Source: Musa acuminata AAA Group (lineage: Eukaryota > Streptophyta > Magnoliopsida > Zingiberales > Musaceae). From it: a stretch of DNA of 64,000 bases. A program made the position numbers and the translations under genes. Under the pieces are notes generated by a model. That model did not search any database. It saw only the letters and a list, made by a program, of their open reading frames with translations, and was not told the origin of the DNA. Positions 21,891 through 33,890 of this stretch are shown here, piece by piece; the first letter of the stretch is position 1; every line of letters begins with the position of its first letter. Location of the stretch: assembly GCF_036884655.1 (NCBI RefSeq), contig NC_088342.1:15318501-15382500 (forward strand). Direction: 5' to 3'.

Positions 21891-24102
21891 TAGTTAGTTG
21901 TCTAAAGCACGAAATACTTTAACAACCAATAGAAATAAGACACGTAAAAACATGCAGTTCTTTGTGAGCACGTCTTTGCTATTGGCTGTTCAGTGGCAGT
22001 CACCGAGCCGCGTCGGCGTGGCTTCCCACAAATGGTATCGCTTATCTTTGACCACGCTTCGGGGACAGGAAGGGGAGGAAAGACCGAATCTGGTGGGCTG
22101 CGGCTGAGATTTCTGTACAGGGACGCGTGTAAGCCTAAGATGAGACTAACCTCACCATGCCTCGACGCAACTTCAGTACGAACATGACGCAGCTGTCGAT
22201 CGAGACCGTTGATTGGACGTGTACAGTTTGGACGATACCGATTCAGTTATGTTTATCGCAGCGGTGGCTTTTGTGGTGCTCGGCAGGAAAAGTTCGAAGG
22301 TCATTATTTTTTTCATGGATTTTTGGTTTTATCAGAAAATTTGAAAATTAAACTGTTACCTACTATAAAGTTCATTAATAAAATTATTTTTTATCCATAT
22401 TGGTCATAATATTATTAAATATAAATACTTTTATTTTTATTTTACGAAGACATTTTAGTCTTTTCTAAAAGGAATCAGATAGTTAGCTCACTATTTATAG
22501 CTTCTTTTACTATTAATAATCTCTTTTAAAATATTATTTTATTAATTATAATTCTAATATTATTAATATTATTTATTTTATTAATTATAATCTTAATCTT
22601 TTATTAGTTGTCATTATCATCAACCCTCGTTGTCATCGTCGGTATTACTTGTCACCACCATTGATGGACGTCATGCTTCGAGAAGAAAGATAAAAAAAAA
22701 AAAAGAGAGAGAATGAAGTGGAGAAGGGGGAGAAAGAAAAGAAGGAGAAGAATAGGTATATTTATAAAATGATAATTTAAAAATATTAAAATTTTATATA
22801 ATAAAATTATAAATAGTAAAGCAAGGGTTATAAATAATAATCTCCTTTAAATTTATTATCCCATCCTTCTTTCTAATTATCCTCTTTCTCATGTTTGTTG
22901 GCCAACTCATTTTTGTTGTTTCTCATTAATATCTTCTGTTATCACCCTTCTCTCGCTTTTCATCATTTATTTGTTTATCATCTCTATTCTTTCTTTTTTT
23001 GCCTCATTTCTTTTGTACTTATTTTTTTTTTCTTTCATAATCTCACGTCAAGTGCTGCGGATGTAATTTTTGTCAGCTAATTGAAGATCTCTATCTTTTA
23101 AACATCGAACTTTAAAAATTAATTATATAACAAAGAGAAAATTCATATATGATTTTAATTGTCTAAATCTCTGAGCTCTTGACTTCTAAAACGTGTGCCT
23201 ACTGTGGTCCAAGGTAGGATAATTTTCCTTTGCATACGTCATAATTCTTTCATGGACTTTTGGCCATTGATGCATAGTTATTGTTTTTTTTTTCTCGTTA
23301 ATGTTCTCTTTTTTCTTTTTGGTTGCTTTATTATTTATTTGTTCTCGAGGCATCACTCTCTTTCTTATTTGGCCATGTTCTTTTTAGCTATTTTTTAACC
23401 ATCATTCTGTTTTTTCTGCTTTTATTATCTCATCTCTAATATTATATAATAAAAATAAAATAAAATAATATTATATATATATATATATTTTAATATGCAT
23501 TTAAAATAAAAATAAATCTTATAATATGTATAATATATATATATAAATAGAATTTTCTTATCTAAATATTGTTATTCAAATTTAAAGTCCAATCTCTTGA
23601 CCAACAATTTCTTATCACAGTCAAAGCTTCACCTTCTGATGTCAAATCTTCACGGCCATGCACGCAAAAATATAAGAGAAGCTATTGCTAGAATTATACA
23701 AGTTGCGATACTGTGATCATGGTTATTCTTTAACGGCGTAGGCAGGATGACTTAACTCATGAATGTTTCAATTATACCCCCGATCGGAAGAAGGATTCAA
23801 CAATGTCAAACCTCCCTCCAAGCTGATTTTATATTTTCATAGAAAAATTACATCTTTTTTTATAAAAGAAACTGAGTCAAAAGAGAAAAACGATCCGATT
23901 TGAATTGAATTGAAATAGAAATACCTAAAACAAGAAACTAAGCAAAGACTTCTCCAGCAACAAAGGCTCCGACTATAGTTGATAAATAAATGCGGATTGT
24001 TCGAGTTAAGAACTTGATGTCGATCTCTCTTTTTGTCTCCTCCCCTCATCTCAGCCATCAACCTCTCTTTTAGAGGTTGCCATCGACTGGAAACTGTTAC
24101 CA
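21891..24102. other. Intergenic region upstream of LUH
   Basis: 21,900-22,300 is GC-balanced and may hold promoter elements. From 22,300 the sequence is strongly AT-rich, with an A/GA-rich patch near 22,690-22,750 and TA-rich patches near 23,470-23,550. No gene or RNA was recognised. Confidence 0.5.
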
Positions 24103-24560
24103 TGTTGGGGAACAAAGTGTTAGACTCACGGTCGAAGAAGGAAACGTTGGGCTATTGTGAAGGACTATTGTTGATTGTTTCTCGAAGGAGAGCCATTGTT
24201 GTTGATTGCCACCAGCAAGAAGAAGAAGAAGTTTGTTGATTTCTTCCTCTCTGGATATTTTCTAGGGCTAACTGGGATTTCAGAAGGCTCTTATTTTGAA
24301 TTCGATGAGCTGAAGGGGTCACACGCCCCTTTCTTTTATAGATGGAGGGATGGAGTCTTAGTTAGGTTAGGACTCCCTCTTCCTAGTGCTTGTAGGGATG
24401 GAGCCCTAATTAAATTAGGACTCTCTCTTCTCTAGGTCGGTACCCTTTAGTTATCCCTCTTATTAGTTGGTCTAAGAATAAGTTTTATGAGAACTTCTAT
24501 TTCCTCATAAACATAAAAATTTTTAGATTCAAAAATTTTTTTTGCACAACCAATTAAGTG
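24103..24560 (-). repeat. LTR-like fragment, minus orientation
   Basis: Read on the minus strand it has TCCATCTATAAAAGAAAGGGG (TATA-like), a leader-like part, and an end TTCCCCAACA followed by TGGTAACAG, which resembles an LTR end plus a degenerate tRNA-Met PBS. A partner LTR, a TG start and a TSD were not found. Confidence 0.3.
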
Positions 24561-24744
24561 GGAGAACTAAGGGACAATGATAAGAGAAGACTCCCTAGAG
24601 AAAAAGAGTCCCTTAGGACACTATCCTTTTATCTATTAAATAAGGAAGAGTGTGCAGGCCCCTTCAAAACATCCAAGTCATAGTCTCCTGAAAGATATCT
24701 AAAGGCTTAAGATCATACAAAGATAGTAGTAGCCCTAGATAAAT

Positions 24745-25825
24745 CCTTACTAGTCATAGGTGTCTAAGTCAATCACGTGTGATACGTACGCTATGCACTC
24801 TTTTTGCTTATTATTATTAATTAATATTTTTCTCACTTTATATTGTCCTTTACAAATATTATGATATTCATGGATATGTGCAATGAGAATCAAATCGTGA
24901 TAAGATCACAATAATGATACCGATTCACTTTTAAACATAAACCATAAATAATCCTAGTTATATGTTATTCAAGAGGGATATCGAGATAACTAGATAGATT
25001 GGTGTGATATATACTCGTTCATATGATGAAGACGATTAGTCTCATAGTTGCTTATGTGATGACATTAGAGATACAATGCAAATGCTCATTAAAGAATGAA
25101 TTCATTGATTGATCCGCTCATGGAATGCTGAATGGTTGATGATACTTTATTGTCAAATAGTGATTCTATCGTCCCATTGGTGTATTTGGTCCTTAGACTT
25201 GAGACACCAAAGATGTCCTATATGAGTACTCCAATTTTTGATACTGGACTTATTGGCCTAAAAGTTTTAAATATAGCACAACCAGTCATCGGGAGTGATA
25301 GCCAACCTTACAAGGGCTATTGAGTGCTGATAGAGGATTATCCTCCCTCGGTGTCATGAGAGTTCTTTAGGAGAATCCAATTAAAGTGAGACTTGAGTAG
25401 AAACCGTATGGGTATGATAGCACTATGCCTAGAATATGGTCTCTAGGATATTAGATAGATGAGGGACTATAGATACATAGTAACTAAGGATATACAAGTC
25501 TAATTAATTGAATTCTTCTATATTGTCTAGGCACTATGGGGTAGTGGCCTAGTACGTCCGCAGTTGATGAGTTGAGTGAATTATTATAGAGATAATAATT
25601 CATTAAGCCAGAAGGAGTTCTGATAAGTATGGCTCACAACCAGCTCAATATGGGCCTAGAGGGTCATACACATATAGTAGGCGTTACGATGAGTATATGT
25701 TCGGATATGGGATATCCATTAGAGCCCCCTATCTTATTGGATTTCCAACAAGCCCCTGAATTATTGAATCTTGTGGATAAGATCCAATAAGAGCCAATGA
25801 GAGATTATTGGGTAGAGATCCTATT
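24745..25825 (+). repeat. Tandemly duplicated 5' part of a copia LTR
   Basis: This segment and 25826-26990 align in order: ACTAGTCATAGGTG start, TGATACGT/TGACACGTG, GAATCAAATCGTGAT, GTGTATTTGGTCCTTA, TTATTGGAT and CCAATAAG. After GGGTAGAGATCC, the first copy re-enters the LTR start. It represents an LTR head duplicated in tandem, not a separate element. Confidence 0.65.
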
Positions 25826-28800
25826 AGTCATAAGTACCTTGCAAGCCAATCACTTGAGTGATGACACGTGTGACATGACATGCACTCTTTTTGCTTATTA
25901 TATTATTTAACATTTGATCACTTTATATTATTTGTTGCATGAATATATTGTGATGTCCATGGATCTATGTAATGGGAATCAAATCGTGATGAGATCATGA
26001 TAATGAGACCGATTTGCCTTTAAACACAAACCCTAAATAATCCTGGTCATAGGTTACTCGAGAGGGACATCGAGAAAATCGGATAAACTAGTGTACTATA
26101 TACTTATCCATATGATGGAGGTAGTTGGTCTCAAAACCGCTCATGTGAGGACACTAGGGATATAGTACATGTGCTCATTGGAGAATAAGTTCATTGATTA
26201 ATTCGCTCACGAAATGTTGGATGGTTGATGATACCTTATTCTTAGATGGTGATTTCATCATCCCAGTGGTGTATTTGGTCCTTAAACTTGAGACACCAAA
26301 GATGTCATGTATAAGTACTCTACTCTTTGATACCGGACTTATAGGCTTGGAAGTTCCAAATCTAGCACAACTAATCATGAAGAGTGGCAACCAATCTTTT
26401 GAGGGCTATTGAGTATCGATAGAGGATCATCCACTCTTAGTATCATGAGAAGAATATCTCATATGTTATTGCTCAGATAAATCCTTAGCTAGGGTCATTT
26501 AGATTCAAAGAGAAAGAGTTCTCCGGGAGAATCCAATTAGAGCGAGACTCGAGTAGAAATTATATGGGCCTAATAGTATCATACCCAGTATATAATCTTT
26601 GGGGTATTAGATGGATGAAAAACTATAGATACATGGTAATTGTAGATAGATAGGTCCAATGAATTGGATTCCTCTGTATCGTTTGGGGACTACGGCGTAG
26701 TGGCCTAATACGTCCGTAGTCGATGAGTCGAGTGAATTATTATGAAGATAACAATTCATTGAGCTAGAAAGAGTTCCGATAAGTATGACTCATAGCTAGC
26801 TCAATATTGGCCTAGAAGATCACACACATATGGTAGGTGTTGCGACGAGTAGAGGTTCGGATATGAGATATCCGTTGGAGCCCCTATCTTATTGGATATC
26901 CAATAAGCCCCTTAATTATTAGATCTTATTGATAAGATCCAATAAGAACCAATAAGATATTATTGGGTAGAGACCCACTAATATAAAATACTTGGGTAAT
27001 TGGATGGAGATCCAATACCCAATATGGTACGATTCATTAGAGTAAATTGACAAGGGGCCTATATAAATAGGAGAGAATCAAAGGGCCATGGGCTAGGTGT
27101 TGAATCTCCTATTTTGATGATAAAACCAATTGATAAGTATTTATGATTTGATCCACATTTTTAGTGACATAGGATACTTCGATCAGAATGAGACAATTAA
27201 AGTAGGAAGAATCCTGTTGGGCCAGTGGAACATGTCAAAAGATTGGACGTCGAGCCGGAGGATCGATCGACGTATCGATAGAAGGCTTCGGGCATCGAGT
27301 CAAGAAGAGCGGATATTGCGCCAAGGATATCAGAGTTATGGAGTCAACTGGCCGATTGGGCAATAGGCCGCAAGAGAGGTTGATGCACAGAAGAATCGGA
27401 CAAAGCATCGATGGCCCAATGACATGCCGGACAACATGATTCAAGCTTAGTAATAATTGTCTAGATCGAAGTATATTTTACATGTGCAGGATTAACTATG
27501 ATAGCAAGGCATGAAGCAAAATAAAATCCCGGAGTCAAGGACGCGATTTCGTTAGGAGTTCGAGAGTTCGTCGGAAGACCAGATGTTCGTCGGAAGTTCT
27601 GTAGGAACCAACCGAGAAGTCCAGGAGCTTACTGGAAGAAGCTCATTGGAACTTGCTAAGAAGATCGCCATGAAGTCTAGAAGCTTGCCGAAAGTCCGTT
27701 GGAGCATTGCCCGGAGATCGTCGGAAGTTCACCGGAAGATCGCCGGAAGAAACTAAGACCTAAGGACTTGTTTAGCTTAAGAATGACTTAGATTTTGTAG
27801 TTAGCACATAGTTGAGATCGGATTTGGGCCAACCCAATTAGGGGTCAGTTGGGCCCATGTAAGAACTGTGTTGGGCCCAATGAAAAGGCCCAAACACTGT
27901 CCCAAGAGGTGACACTATCGTGGCATAGTCTCCAAGACTGTGTCAAGCGGTGGTACTGCTCAAACACACCCTCCTAGAGGCTGCAGGCGGTGGTACCGCC
28001 CAGCACAGCCTCCCAAGTGGTGGTATAGCCAGACTAGGCAGTGGTACCACCTAGTGTAGTGTTAGTGTCAGACTGACACTAGCGGTGGTATCGCCCAGCA
28101 CAGGTAGTGGTACCGTCCGAACCCAGAAAACCCAGGATAAGATGTTTTTAGGCTCCAAGTTTGAATCAACTTGAGGCTTATAAATACCCCTCTTATCCCT
28201 GGTTAAACTACACAAGACTTGAGAGTAAAAATAGAAAAAAACACTGCTGCAATCTTGTGTGAACTCCTCTCAAAAGTTCTAAGTGTTAGAATAGTTTGAG
28301 CGAGGAGTAAGTGGGGATGTAAGGGTTATCTCCTAAACCCGGTAAAAGGAGAATCAAGTTGTAAAAGGTGGTTGGTCTTTGCCTATTGAAGGAAGACTGA
28401 TAGTGGATGCTGGTGGCCTCGACGGAAGAGGAATCGACGGAGTGGATGTTGGTCATGACAACCGAACCACTATAAAAATTTGGTTTGCTTTACTTTCAGC
28501 AATTTACTTTAAACTGTAAACTGCCTTATTATTACTTGCTATGCTCCTCTTATTGTTTTCAAAGTTAAGCATTTTCGAAATCGGTTTTATCGTACAAAAC
28601 GAAGAAATTTTTGTAACCAACGTGATTTGACCGCTGCACTAATTTACCCCCACCCCCCCCTCTCAGTGCCGACTCTGTTCCTAACACTAGGTTCTTTTTT
28701 GCTGCCACCTCCTATTCTCCTCTCTCCCTCTCCTTCTCATATTATAGCCTCTATTTAGGGTATGTAGATAGCAAGAAGGGCAAGCCCCTTCTTGATTGCA

Positions 28801-29107
28801 TGGTGCACACGAGGAAGGGATTTGGGTAGGGATTTGAGGAATGTCTTCGTAGCCCCTATCATGTGGATCACCATTAGAGAGAAGGATAATTGACTTTCTT
28901 CATCCTCTCTCATAGTTCTACAGGTTTTTAGGGATATATGATCTCTCTAGGCAACACATCTTTCTTATACGCGCAGTTTTCGGTTTTGCAGGTTTTTGCA
29001 CACCAATCTTTGCACAATAATGAAACCTTATTTTTCTGCAAGAATTTTAGGATTTTTATTTTTTGTTCTTCTACTATGCATGTGATGTCACCCTAGTTTT
29101 CGTAACA
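25826..29107 (+). repeat. 5' LTR of plus-strand copia (interrupted)
   Basis: The LTR runs 25826-27097 and resumes at 28687-29107 after a solo-LTR insertion; without the insert it is about 1.7 kb. A TATA-type box CCTATATAAATAG (near 27058) lies at the promoter position. The end CGTAACA is followed directly by the PBS GTGGTATCAAAGCC. The lower half matches the inverted fragment at 31470-31985, and the upper half matches the minus-strand LTR at 34442-35091. Confidence 0.7.
27098..28686 (+). mobile_element. Solo LTR, Sirevirus-like family
   Basis: It starts TGTTGAATCTCCTATTTTGA and ends CTCTGTTCCTAACA, flanked by a perfect 5-bp TSD CTAGG (27093-27097 and 28687-28691). It shares architecture with the other Sirevirus-like LTRs here: CGGAAGT-rich minisatellite (27540-27760), palindromic GGCGGTGGTACCGCC modules (27905-28120), TATAAAT box (28179-28185) and a C-tract near the end (28646-28662). 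No internal region is attached, so it arose by LTR-LTR recombination. Confidence 0.9.
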
Positions 29108-29121
29108 GTGGTATCAAAGCC
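29108..29121 (+). other. Primer-binding site of plus-strand copia
   Basis: GTGGTATCAAAGCC directly follows the LTR end and resembles the initiator tRNA-Met PBS (TGGTATCAGAGC). Confidence 0.75.
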
Positions 29122-30260
29122 AAGTTGCTTATGCAAAAGATTAGTTTTTAAACTGCATATGTTATGTTCAATCACATGAAAATTATTTTACACGATTGCT
29201 ATGACTTATTGTCATAGTTTTCATATCTGTGTTGTACCTTTTCTTGTTGTTAAGTGGTGTTTTAGAGAATGCTTTTGATGTCAAAGAAGTTGACACAAAA
29301 GGGGTGAAAAAGGGTAGCAACTATTGTTGCCCTTCACCATGGCTGAAGGTTGCTTGCAGCCTTGGGCAAGAGCAACACCTTGCTGCTATCGGCCTAGCCA
29401 AGAACTATAAGGTTGAGAGCCATAAAGAGGCTCTCGGCCATGGGCGTGGTAGCCCCTATAGCCAGGTTTCCTAGCTGCAAGGGGCACCCATGGCGGCCAA
29501 GGTTTCCTAGCCGCAAGGGTTGCCTTGGTAGCCAGGACTCCTGGCCGCATGGGGCACACAAGCGACCAGATTTCCTAATCACCCATGGTAGCCCTATAGC
29601 CACAATTTCCTAGCTGCAAGGGACTCCTTGGTGGCTAGGGTTTCCTAACCACATAAAGCAATCTAGCGGCCTAGGATTCCTAGCTTCAAAGGAGTCCCTA
29701 TATGGTAAGATTTCCTTACTCAAGAAGGAACTACCTGCCATGTGGGGCACCCTATGGTAGGTTCCCAAAATATTACATATAATAAATTAAAATAGTTTAA
29801 TTAATTATAGTTATCTAGTAGTCCTCTATGGTGATGTGTACGGATGATCATGTGTATATATGATGTGATTATTAATATTATTGGAGCATGTGAGCCACCA
29901 ATTTATTTCTCATTTATTGTTGGGCCTATGTGCCTATGATTAAGTTATAATTATACAAAAAGGCATAGCGGGAGCGTGGAAGCGATAGCAAGATCCATAA
30001 TACCAAGATGAATGATCGCGATGCATGGAGATGCGGGAAGATACCGACGGAACCGACGAGGACGAGATGGATGATCACAAGGAATGGAGATATGCTGCTA
30101 CACATATAGATCTTGATGTGAGTGATTGAGCCCACTAGCTCGAGCCTGATCACATTAGGCTGTGGTCCATGATCATCTTGTGTGATTGCTTATATGATGT
30201 GTGATTACTTATACACTTACCACACACACACACACCACACACACACACACACATATATAC

Positions 30261-30350
<90 letters not shown>

Positions 30351-31030
30351 GCGATGTAGATATATATTAAATATGTATGTGACACATTATATTAGGAGAC
30401 CAAAACAAACTTTCCTCTCTCGATAATATTAAGTCGGTAAACATGAGGCAATTAGATTGACCCACGTGGCCTTCTATCATAATAAGAAGAAATTGATTCC
30501 CAACATAAGTTGAGTTGGCCGAGTCCCTCGAGGCTCACCTATATTATGATTCGAGATCTTGCCTACGACATAGAGATATCACCGATGACATGAAAATATG
30601 ATATGCTTGGTCGAGTCCCTCAAGGGTATACCATCAAATCAGATTAACGATGTGATGACTTAACTAGACATCATGGTTGTTCGAGTACCTCGAGACCATG
30701 AAGGTTCAGAGGTCGAATAGAATGAAAGTCATAAGGAGTTGTGATCGACAAGAGTTGTATACCTTTTGGGCTTAACGTAATTGGTCGAGTCCCTCGAGGT
30801 TACGTTGAGATGCCGATTAGACCTCGATCCCCACTAGAGATCCACCAGAGATATCCGATTCACATACTGGAAGGAGTTGTGTGCTTCGATAGAAAATAGT
30901 GGGAGTAGAATAAAATAGAAGATTATATCTTAGTTGTTTATTTTTTGTGAAGTCTACATGTTATATATTTTTGCTACATGTTTATTTTCAAAAAATATTG
31001 CTTTAAAATTCCTTACGTGGCATCCTTGAT
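29122..31030 (+). other. Long leader of plus-strand copia with repeats
   Basis: About 1.9 kb between PBS and gag without a coding domain. Two repeat arrays stand out: GC-rich units built around TTTCCTAGCYGCAAGGG and GCCATGGTAGCC (29,340-29,750), and four CGAGTCCCTCGAGG-type units (30,515-30,805). A CA/TA microsatellite lies between them. Confidence 0.55.
30220..30347. repeat. Compound (CA)n-(CATA)n-(TA)n microsatellite
   Basis: A CA tract is followed by CATA units and then a long pure TA run. Open frames here (His/Thr and Tyr/Ile repeats) are artefacts. Confidence 0.95.
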
Positions 31031-31469
31031 ATCAACTACCTTATTGGTCCAAACTACATAAATTGGCTCCATAAGCTGAGAATCGTTCTCATGATAGAAA
31101 AAATCATGTGCGTCTTTGATATAGTGATACCTACACCCAAGGAAGGGGCAAGCGAAGATGAGATTGCTCGTTATGTGAATTACATAGATGACTTCACTCT
31201 TGCTCAGTGTTACATGTTGGGCTTTATGACTCCCGAGTTATAGAGACAATATAAAAAGATGGATGTCATATCCATTCTCGTACATGTCCGTAAACTATTT
31301 GAGGAACAGGAAATGACTCAACAATATAAGATATCCAAGAGCCTCTTCCACACTAGGAAAATTGAAGGGACACCAGTTCAGAACCATATCCTAAGGATGA
31401 TTGAGTGGATAGAGAAACTCACTGGTCTAGGAATTGTCCTAGAGCATAACCTGTGTGTGGATTATAGGG
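31031..31469 (+). pseudogene. copia gag fragment (UBN2-type)
   Basis: Translation gives LTGPNYINWLHKLRIVLM near the start and MDVISILVHVRKLFEEQEMT from 31259, the copia-type gag (UBN2) pattern. A stop interrupts the frame just before the ATG at 31259 (GTTATAG). The protein ends abruptly at VLEHNL, where an inverted LTR fragment begins, so the zinc knuckle and protease are missing. Confidence 0.7.
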
Positions 31470-31985
31470 AGTTTTGGAGGCGACATCACATGCACAACGG
31501 AAGAATAGAAAACAAAAATCCCTAAATTTTCCAATGATGTGTTCATCGTTGTGCGAAGATTGGTGCGTAAAATCCATAAAATCGAAAACTGCATATATAA
31601 AAGAGATCGTGTTTTACCTAGGGAGATCATATATCCTTGAATCCTTGTATATTTATAGGGGAGGATGAAGGAAGTCAAGCGCCCTCCTCTCTAGCGGTGA
31701 TCCACACAACAGAGCTACAATAATGCTCCTCAAATCTCTAGGCCTACTATCTAAGGAGGAGAAGGGGAGAGGAGAATAGGATGTGGCAACCAAAAACCTC
31801 TAGCCTTTGAGTCTTTAGTTCCCTCTTATTTATAGAGGTCCTATGTTAACTTAACCCTAATGAATCCTATCCTATTGGGTACTAGATCTCTATCCAACTA
31901 CCCAAGCCTCTTAGATTAGTGAATCTCTATCCAATAATATTTTATTGGCTCTTATTGGATCTCATCCATAGGATCCAATAATTCA
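31470..31985 (-). repeat. Inverted copia LTR fragment inside gag-pol
   Basis: Read on the minus strand, this is the second half of the same LTR found at 26900-29107. It has CCAATAAGAGCC, TATA box CTCTATAAATAAGAGGG, GCAGTTTTCGATTTT, and CCGTTGTGCATGTGATGTC at the end. It keeps the TATA-to-U5 stretch that the solo LTR interrupts in the plus copy. No TSD was found; it replaces the late gag/protease part. Confidence 0.7.
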
Positions 31986-31989
31986 GGAG

Positions 31990-32946
31990 CTAGACACTAT
32001 AAGATCATCATGAGAGGAATATTGTATAATGATTTGTTTATGCTAGACACTACTCCATAAATCATGAATGTAAGTGTGTCTAAGATGAAATGAGATGAGA
32101 TGAACAGTGTATACCTTTGGCATTATAGGCTAGGTCATATCCATGATGGAAGAATTCAAAAGTTGCTAAAAGATGGATATCTAGATCCATTCGACAATGA
32201 GTTATTTACAACTTATCAGCCTTGCCTTTATAGAAAACAAACCAACTCTCTATTTAGTGGGACTAGAGAGAGAGCTATTGAGTAGCTGGAACTCATACAT
32301 AGTGATATATGTGGTCTCATGTCAACTCAGGCCATAAGTGGTTACTCCTACTTCATTACTTTTGCTGATGATTTTTCTAAGTACGGATATGTGTACTTAA
32401 TGAAGTACAAGTCCGAAGCCTTCGAGAAATTTAGGGAGTACAAAAATAAAGAGTATCAAGACTCTTTGATTAAATCGAGGAGGTGAGTACTTAAGTATAA
32501 AATTCCTCAAGGACCATGTGATTCTATCCAAATGGACACCTCTTTATACATCTTAGCTCAATGGTGTATTCGAAAGGATAAATCGTACACTGTTAGATAT
32601 GGTGCAGTCTATAATGAGTTTCGCTGACCTACCTATCTCATGCTGGGGATACATCCTAGAGACCATAGCTTACCTTCTAAACATAGTTCTAGTTAAGTCA
32701 GTAGTGTCTACACTATATAAGATTTGGAAAGGGAAGAAGCCTGATCTTGATGTTGTTAAGATTTAGGGCTACCTAGCTTACGTTAAGAGACACAACTCCA
32801 ACAAATTCGAATCCAGGATGGAGTGGTACAAGTTCATGGGATACCCCAAGGAAACTTGTGAGTATTATTTCTATCACATCGAGGACAAAAAGATATTTGT
32901 AGCAAAGAGAGTAGTGTTCCTTGAAAAGGAACATATTTTTGGTTGA
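31990..32946 (+). pseudogene. copia pre-integrase and integrase fragment
   Basis: The block MNSVYLWHYRLGHIHDGRIQ (32100 on) is the GAG-pre-integrase zinc region. HSDICGLMSTQAISGYSYFI and DDFSKYGYVYLMKYKS correspond to the integrase core with its first two catalytic Asp positions. LWHYRLGHI is intact, but a TAG follows RERAIE, and frameshifts and stops recur before EYYFYHIEDKKIFVAKRVVF. Integrase would insert the cDNA; this copy cannot. Confidence 0.75.
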
Positions 32947-33153
32947 GATAGTGAGAGTGTGATAGAGCTGAGCGATGTTGGAAAACGTAGCTTAAGCATC
33001 ATTCTATAGCCCGAGTTTATTTAGGTACCTAGCACACAAGTTCTGACTTTACATAGGTCCAGTAGAGTATCCTATCATCCTACAAGATATATGGGACATA
33101 TCAAGTGAGAGGATGTTAAGGATATTGATCCTTAGACCCACGAGGAGACTATT

Positions 33154-33890
33154 ATGAGTATAGACTCCGGGAAGTGGCAAGAAGCCATGAATTCTATGTA
33201 CTCTAACAAGGTTTGGAACCTAGTTGATGCACCCGAGGGTATCGTACCCATTGGTTGTAAGTGGATCTTCAAGAAGAAGATCGGAGTTGATGGAAATGTA
33301 GAAACCTATAAAATGAGACTAGTGGCTAAGGGGTATTGTCAAAGGCAATGTGTTGACTATGACGAAACATTCTCACCTGTAACCATGTTAAAAACTATTT
33401 GAATTCTATTGGCTATTGCAGCATACTATAATTATGAGATATGGTAGATGGACGTGAAAATCACATTCCTTAGTGGCAACCTCGAGGAGGAGGTGTATGT
33501 GATATAACCTAAGAGATTCATGTCCAAAGAAAGTCCATATAAGGTGTACAGGTTGTTTAAGTCTATTTATGGACTAAAGTAGACTTTTTGAAGTTAGAAT
33601 ATAAGATTTGATGAGGCGAGATCTTATGACTTCGTTAAGAACGAAGATGAGCCTTGTGTGTATATGAAGGTAAATAGGAGTGCTATCACCTTTTTGGTGC
33701 TATATATGGATGACATCCTAATCATTGAAAATGATATAGGAATGCTTTCCATAGTAAAGGCTTAGCTATCTAGATATTTCTTCATGAAGGATTTTAGAAA
33801 GCATCCTATATCTTGGGGATTTGGATCTATAGAGATAGATCTAAGAGGATGCTTAGTTTGTCCTAATACAAGTATATAGACACCATTGTC
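33154..33890 (+). pseudogene. copia reverse transcriptase fragment
   Basis: The RVT_2 block starts MSIDSGKWQEAMNSMYSNK and runs through GCKWIFKKKIGVDGNVETYK and DETFSPVTMLKT. After a stop the catalytic YMDD (LYMDDILIIE, near 33700) is still readable. Frames are broken several times (for example TGA after LKTI, TAG in the YGLKQ region). The order IN-RT-RH is the Ty1/copia order. Confidence 0.78.

Noticed and set aside
22680..22760. GA-rich tract upstream of LUH as a promoter element
   Set aside because: Composition only; too far from the gene start and without paired motifs to support a call.
30150..30370. Open frames with Tyr-Ile and His-Thr repeats
   Set aside because: Translations of a CA/TA microsatellite.
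29340..30805. Regularly spaced repeats resembling a CRISPR array
   Set aside because: Units are degenerate, few, partly palindromic and lie in a plant retrotransposon leader; no cas genes and wrong type of genome.
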